Origin: Saprospiraceae bacterium
GTDB lineage: Bacteria > Bacteroidota > Bacteroidia > Chitinophagales > Saprospiraceae
Direction: 5' to 3'
NCBI GenBank assembly: GCA_029262975.1
Contig: JAJCYJ010000740.1
Coordinates: 1 to 7,615 of the forward strand
DNA: 7,615 bases
Shown piece after piece: positions 5,592 to 7,615 of the stretch. Within the stretch, counting starts at the first letter, position 1. Each line of letters opens with the position of its first letter. Both the position numbers and the translations under genes were made by a program. Below the pieces are notes generated by a model. That model searched no databases and had not been told where the DNA came from. It was given only the letters and a program-made list of their open reading frames with translations.

Positions 5592-6974
5592 TCAGACCAT
5601 GTCTTCAGGTCTGACCCAAAGATCAAATTCTTCTTTGGTGAGATATCCCAGGCTTATAGCGGCATGTTTTAAAGTTGTACCTTCCTTGTATGCCTTTTTA
5701 GCAATTTCTGCAGCCTTATCATAACCAATCTTCGTATTTAGCGCTGTCACTAACATCAAAGAATTTTCAAGATGTTCTTTAATCCTGGGACGATTCGGCT
5801 CAAGACCTGAGACGCAGTTGTCATTAAAACTAACACACGAATCACCGATCAGTCGAGCGGACATGAGAAAGTTGTAGATCATCATTGGTTTAAAAACGTT
5901 CAATTCAAAATGTCCATTCATACCTCCAATATTTATGGCCACGTCATTGCCTATTACCTGTGCCATAGCCATTGTCAATGCTTCCGCTTGTGTAGGGTTA
6001 ACTTTTCCAGGCATTATAGAAGATCCTGGCTCATTAGAAGGAATAATAATCTCACCTATCCCACTTCTGGGACCAGATGCGAGCAGACGAATATCATTCC
6101 CTATCTTGGTAAGAGCAACTGCCGCCGTCTTTAAAGCGCCATGAGATTCAACGATAGCATCATGAGCGGCAAGACCTTCAAATTTATTTTCTCCGGTTTT
6201 AAATGGAAGCCCGGTTAAGTCCGCTATTTCCTCAGCGACAAGTACATCATAACCCTCGGGTGTATTAAGACCAGTGCCAACCGCTGTCCCTCCAAGCGCA
6301 AGTTCAGAAAGATGGGCAAGTGTATTATTTATTGCCCTTTTACAATGATCAAGTTGCGAAACATATCCACTTAGCTCCTGGCCCAGGGTCACAGGTGTTG
6401 CGTCCATGCAATGAGTTCTTCCGATCTTTACTACATCCATAAACTCTTTCGATTTTTCTTCTAAGGTTTTCTGTAGAAGATCGATGCCGGGCAATGTGAC
6501 TTCCATCAAAATTTGGTACGCAGAAATATGCATGGCTGTTGGAAAAGTATCATTAGATGATTGTGATTTGTTCACGTCATCGTTAGGATGCAACACTTTT
6601 TTTTCATCCGTAAGAGCTCCACCTTGCAGGACATGAGCTCTGTTAGCAATTACTTCATTGGCATTCATATTGGTCTGTGTACCACTTCCTGTTTGCCAGA
6701 CTACCAAAGGAAATTGATCGTCCAATATACCTTCAAGAATCTCATCGCAAGTCTTACTTATCAATTCAGCTTTGCCTATATCAAGTACGCCAAGTTTTTG
6801 GTTAGCTCTGGCGGCCGCCTTTTTAAGAATCGCATAAGCATGGATCACTTCACGGGGCATTTTTTGTCCACCTATTTTAAAGTTCTGCAGACTCCTTTGG
6901 GTTTGAGCCGCCCAGTATTTATCTACAGGCACATCAACATATCCCAAGGAGTCTTTCTCTTTCCTTACCTTCAT
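5592..6974 (-). CDS. fumC: Class II fumarate hydratase
   Basis: FumC interconverts fumarate and L-malate in the TCA cycle as a cytoplasmic tetramer without an iron-sulfur cluster. The 460 residues are full length and keep E. coli-like numbering. Substrate-site segments are TGSGTQTNMN (95-104), HPNDDVNKSQSSND (129-142) and GRTHCMDATP (185-194) with His188. The superfamily signature GSSIMPGKVNPTQ (317-329) carries the catalytic-loop Ser318 with Lys324 and Asn326. The conserved motifs separate it from aspartase, argininosuccinate lyase and adenylosuccinate lyase, although aspartase is close enough that a database comparison would settle it. One mild oddity is Cys189-Met190 after His188, where Leu-Gln or Leu-Met is more familiar. 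The gene stands alone, 113 bp ahead of yceD, and diverges from the superoxide dismutase gene. A TACTTTTG box lies 41 bp upstream of the start. Confidence 0.95.
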   Translation of the reverse strand: MKVRKEKDSLGYVDVPVDKYWAAQTQRSLQNFKIGGQKMPREVIHAYAILKKAAARANQKLGVLDIGKAELISKTCDEILEGILDDQFPLVVWQTGSGTQTNMNANEVIANRAHVLQGGALTDEKKVLHPNDDVNKSQSSNDTFPTAMHISAYQILMEVTLPGIDLLQKTLEEKSKEFMDVVKIGRTHCMDATPVTLGQELSGYVSQLDHCKRAINNTLAHLSELALGGTAVGTGLNTPEGYDVLVAEEIADLTGLPFKTGENKFEGLAAHDAIVESHGALKTAAVALTKIGNDIRLLASGPRSGIGEIIIPSNEPGSSIMPGKVNPTQAEALTMAMAQVIGNDVAINIGGMNGHFELNVFKPMMIYNFLMSARLIGDSCVSFNDNCVSGLEPNRPRIKEHLENSLMLVTALNTKIGYDKAAEIAKKAYKEGTTLKHAAISLGYLTKEEFDLWVRPEDMV

Positions 6975-7014
6975 GTTTTTCTCTTTATGATTGATTAAAT
7001 CTTTAAATCCACCA

Positions 7015-7022
7015 CAAAAGTA
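7015..7022 (-). promoter_or_regulatory. Candidate -7 box for fumC
   Basis: TACTTTTG on the minus strand is a perfect match to TAnnTTTG and lies 40-48 bp before the fumC start. No TTG is found at the matching -33 position; that area instead abuts the palindrome at 7045-7057. The promoter may be weak or need an activator, or the match may be chance. Confidence 0.4.
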
Positions 7023-7044
7023 AACTTCTTATATTCGTCTTCGT

Positions 7045-7057
7045 TCTCATTATGAGA
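7045..7057. promoter_or_regulatory. 13-bp palindrome in the fumC/sod divergent region, candidate operator
   Basis: TCTCAT and ATGAGA form a perfect 6-bp inverted repeat around a single T. The site is centred about 42 bp upstream of the superoxide dismutase start and sits next to the expected -33 position of fumC. Symmetry and position suit a dimeric regulator, but I cannot name one; it is not a clear Fur, PerR or OxyR site. Confidence 0.35.
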
Positions 7058-7092
7058 TTGAATTTTTTCTATAAACACAAAAAATAATAAAT

Positions 7093-7615
7093 ATGGCTTT
7101 CGAATTACCAGCCTTAGGATACGCTTATGATGCATTAGAACCAGCAATTGATGCCAGGACTATGGAAATTCATCATACAAAACACCATAATGGTTATACT
7201 TCAAAATTAAATGCAGCAATTGAAGGGACATCACTAGAGGGTAAGAGTATAGAGGATATTTTAACCTCTCTTGACATGACAAACTCTGCCGTTCGGAATA
7301 ACGGAGGAGGATATTTTAACCACAGATTATTCTGGCAGGTGATTGCACCAGAAGGCAGAGGACGGCTTTCCGGCGACCTTGCCAGTGCAGTCAATAATGC
7401 ATACGGATCTTATGACGGATTCAAAGAGGCTTTCGCGAAAGCTGCTGCTACAAGATTTGGATCGGGATGGGCATGGTTATGCGCTCACGAAGGAGGAAAA
7501 GTCGAAATATGCAGTACGGCCAATCAGGACAACCCACTGATGCCAGGAATAGGTTGTGGTGGTTATCCTATACTGGGTTTAGATGTATGGGAACATGCCT
7601 ATTATCTAAACTACC
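7093..7615 (+). CDS. sodA: Superoxide dismutase, Fe/Mn family, manganese-type signature, 3' end missing
   Basis: This enzyme turns superoxide into oxygen and hydrogen peroxide. The 174 visible codons run off the right edge; about 25-30 residues are missing. The start MAFELPALGYAYDALEP is the classic family N terminus, without a signal peptide, so it is cytoplasmic. The metal ligands are all present: His27 in EIHHTKHH, His77 in GYFNHRLFW, and Asp164 and His168 in DVWEHAYY. The gateway Tyr is Tyr35. The second-sphere glutamine sits in TANQDNPLM (Gln145), while the iron-type position before FNH is Gly73; this pattern favours a manganese or cambialistic enzyme over strict Fe-SOD. The gene diverges from fumC with 118 bp between the starts. 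The AT-rich bases before the ATG show no Shine-Dalgarno motif. The symbol sodA is chosen on the Mn signature; many annotations would say sodB. Confidence 0.95.
   Translation, partial: MAFELPALGYAYDALEPAIDARTMEIHHTKHHNGYTSKLNAAIEGTSLEGKSIEDILTSLDMTNSAVRNNGGGYFNHRLFWQVIAPEGRGRLSGDLASAVNNAYGSYDGFKEAFAKAAATRFGSGWAWLCAHEGGKVEICSTANQDNPLMPGIGCGGYPILGLDVWEHAYYLNY

Noticed and set aside
6588..6998. 136-codon plus-strand open frame over the 5' part of fumC
   Set aside because: It is antisense to conserved fumC sequence and its peptide has a random look; it is a shadow of a real gene.
7194..7540. Open frames on both strands inside the superoxide dismutase gene
   Set aside because: The dismutase frame has all metal ligands and family motifs; the others are by-products of its coding sequence.

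Overview
The window reads as ordinary chromosomal housekeeping DNA from a member of the Bacteroidota. Three things point there: AT-rich start regions without Shine-Dalgarno motifs, a textbook Bacteroidota promoter (TTG, 21 bp, TATCTTTG) ahead of the yceD-rpmF pair, and the cysteine-poor L32 form typical of that phylum. I cannot place it more finely. There are no tRNAs, rRNAs, insertion sequences, phage genes, CRISPR arrays or defence genes.

Layout. Nearly everything is on the minus strand, so transcription runs from high to low coordinates. At the right end, a manganese-type superoxide dismutase gene (7093 to the window edge, plus strand, 3' end missing) diverges from fumC (6974-5592) across a 118-bp region. 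That region holds a 13-bp palindrome and a candidate fumC -7 box. Next come yceD (5478-4948) and rpmF (4932-4738), read from their own promoter and closed by a GC-rich hairpin at 4675-4716. Immediately below it is a close-packed set: ridA, trpS, a FAHD1-like hydrolase gene and metK (4654-1321), with gaps of only 14 to 40 bp. A 348-bp region without a convincing gene (973-1320) follows. It holds a weak terminator-like hairpin after metK and a doubtful 49-codon plus-strand ORF. Then come coaX (972-187) and, one base after its stop, the start of an unrecognised gene (185 to the left edge).

How the genes relate. The products serve core metabolism and translation: CoA synthesis (CoaX), SAM synthesis (MetK), tRNA charging (TrpS), large-subunit assembly (YceD, L32), the TCA cycle (FumC) and superoxide removal (SOD). 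RidA and the FAHD1-like enzyme belong to families linked to metabolite repair, clearing reactive enamines/imines and handling oxaloacetate or acylpyruvates. I see no new multi-gene system. The points most worth checking are regulatory: the fumC/sod palindrome, the hairpin just upstream of ridA, and the content of the 973-1320 gap.
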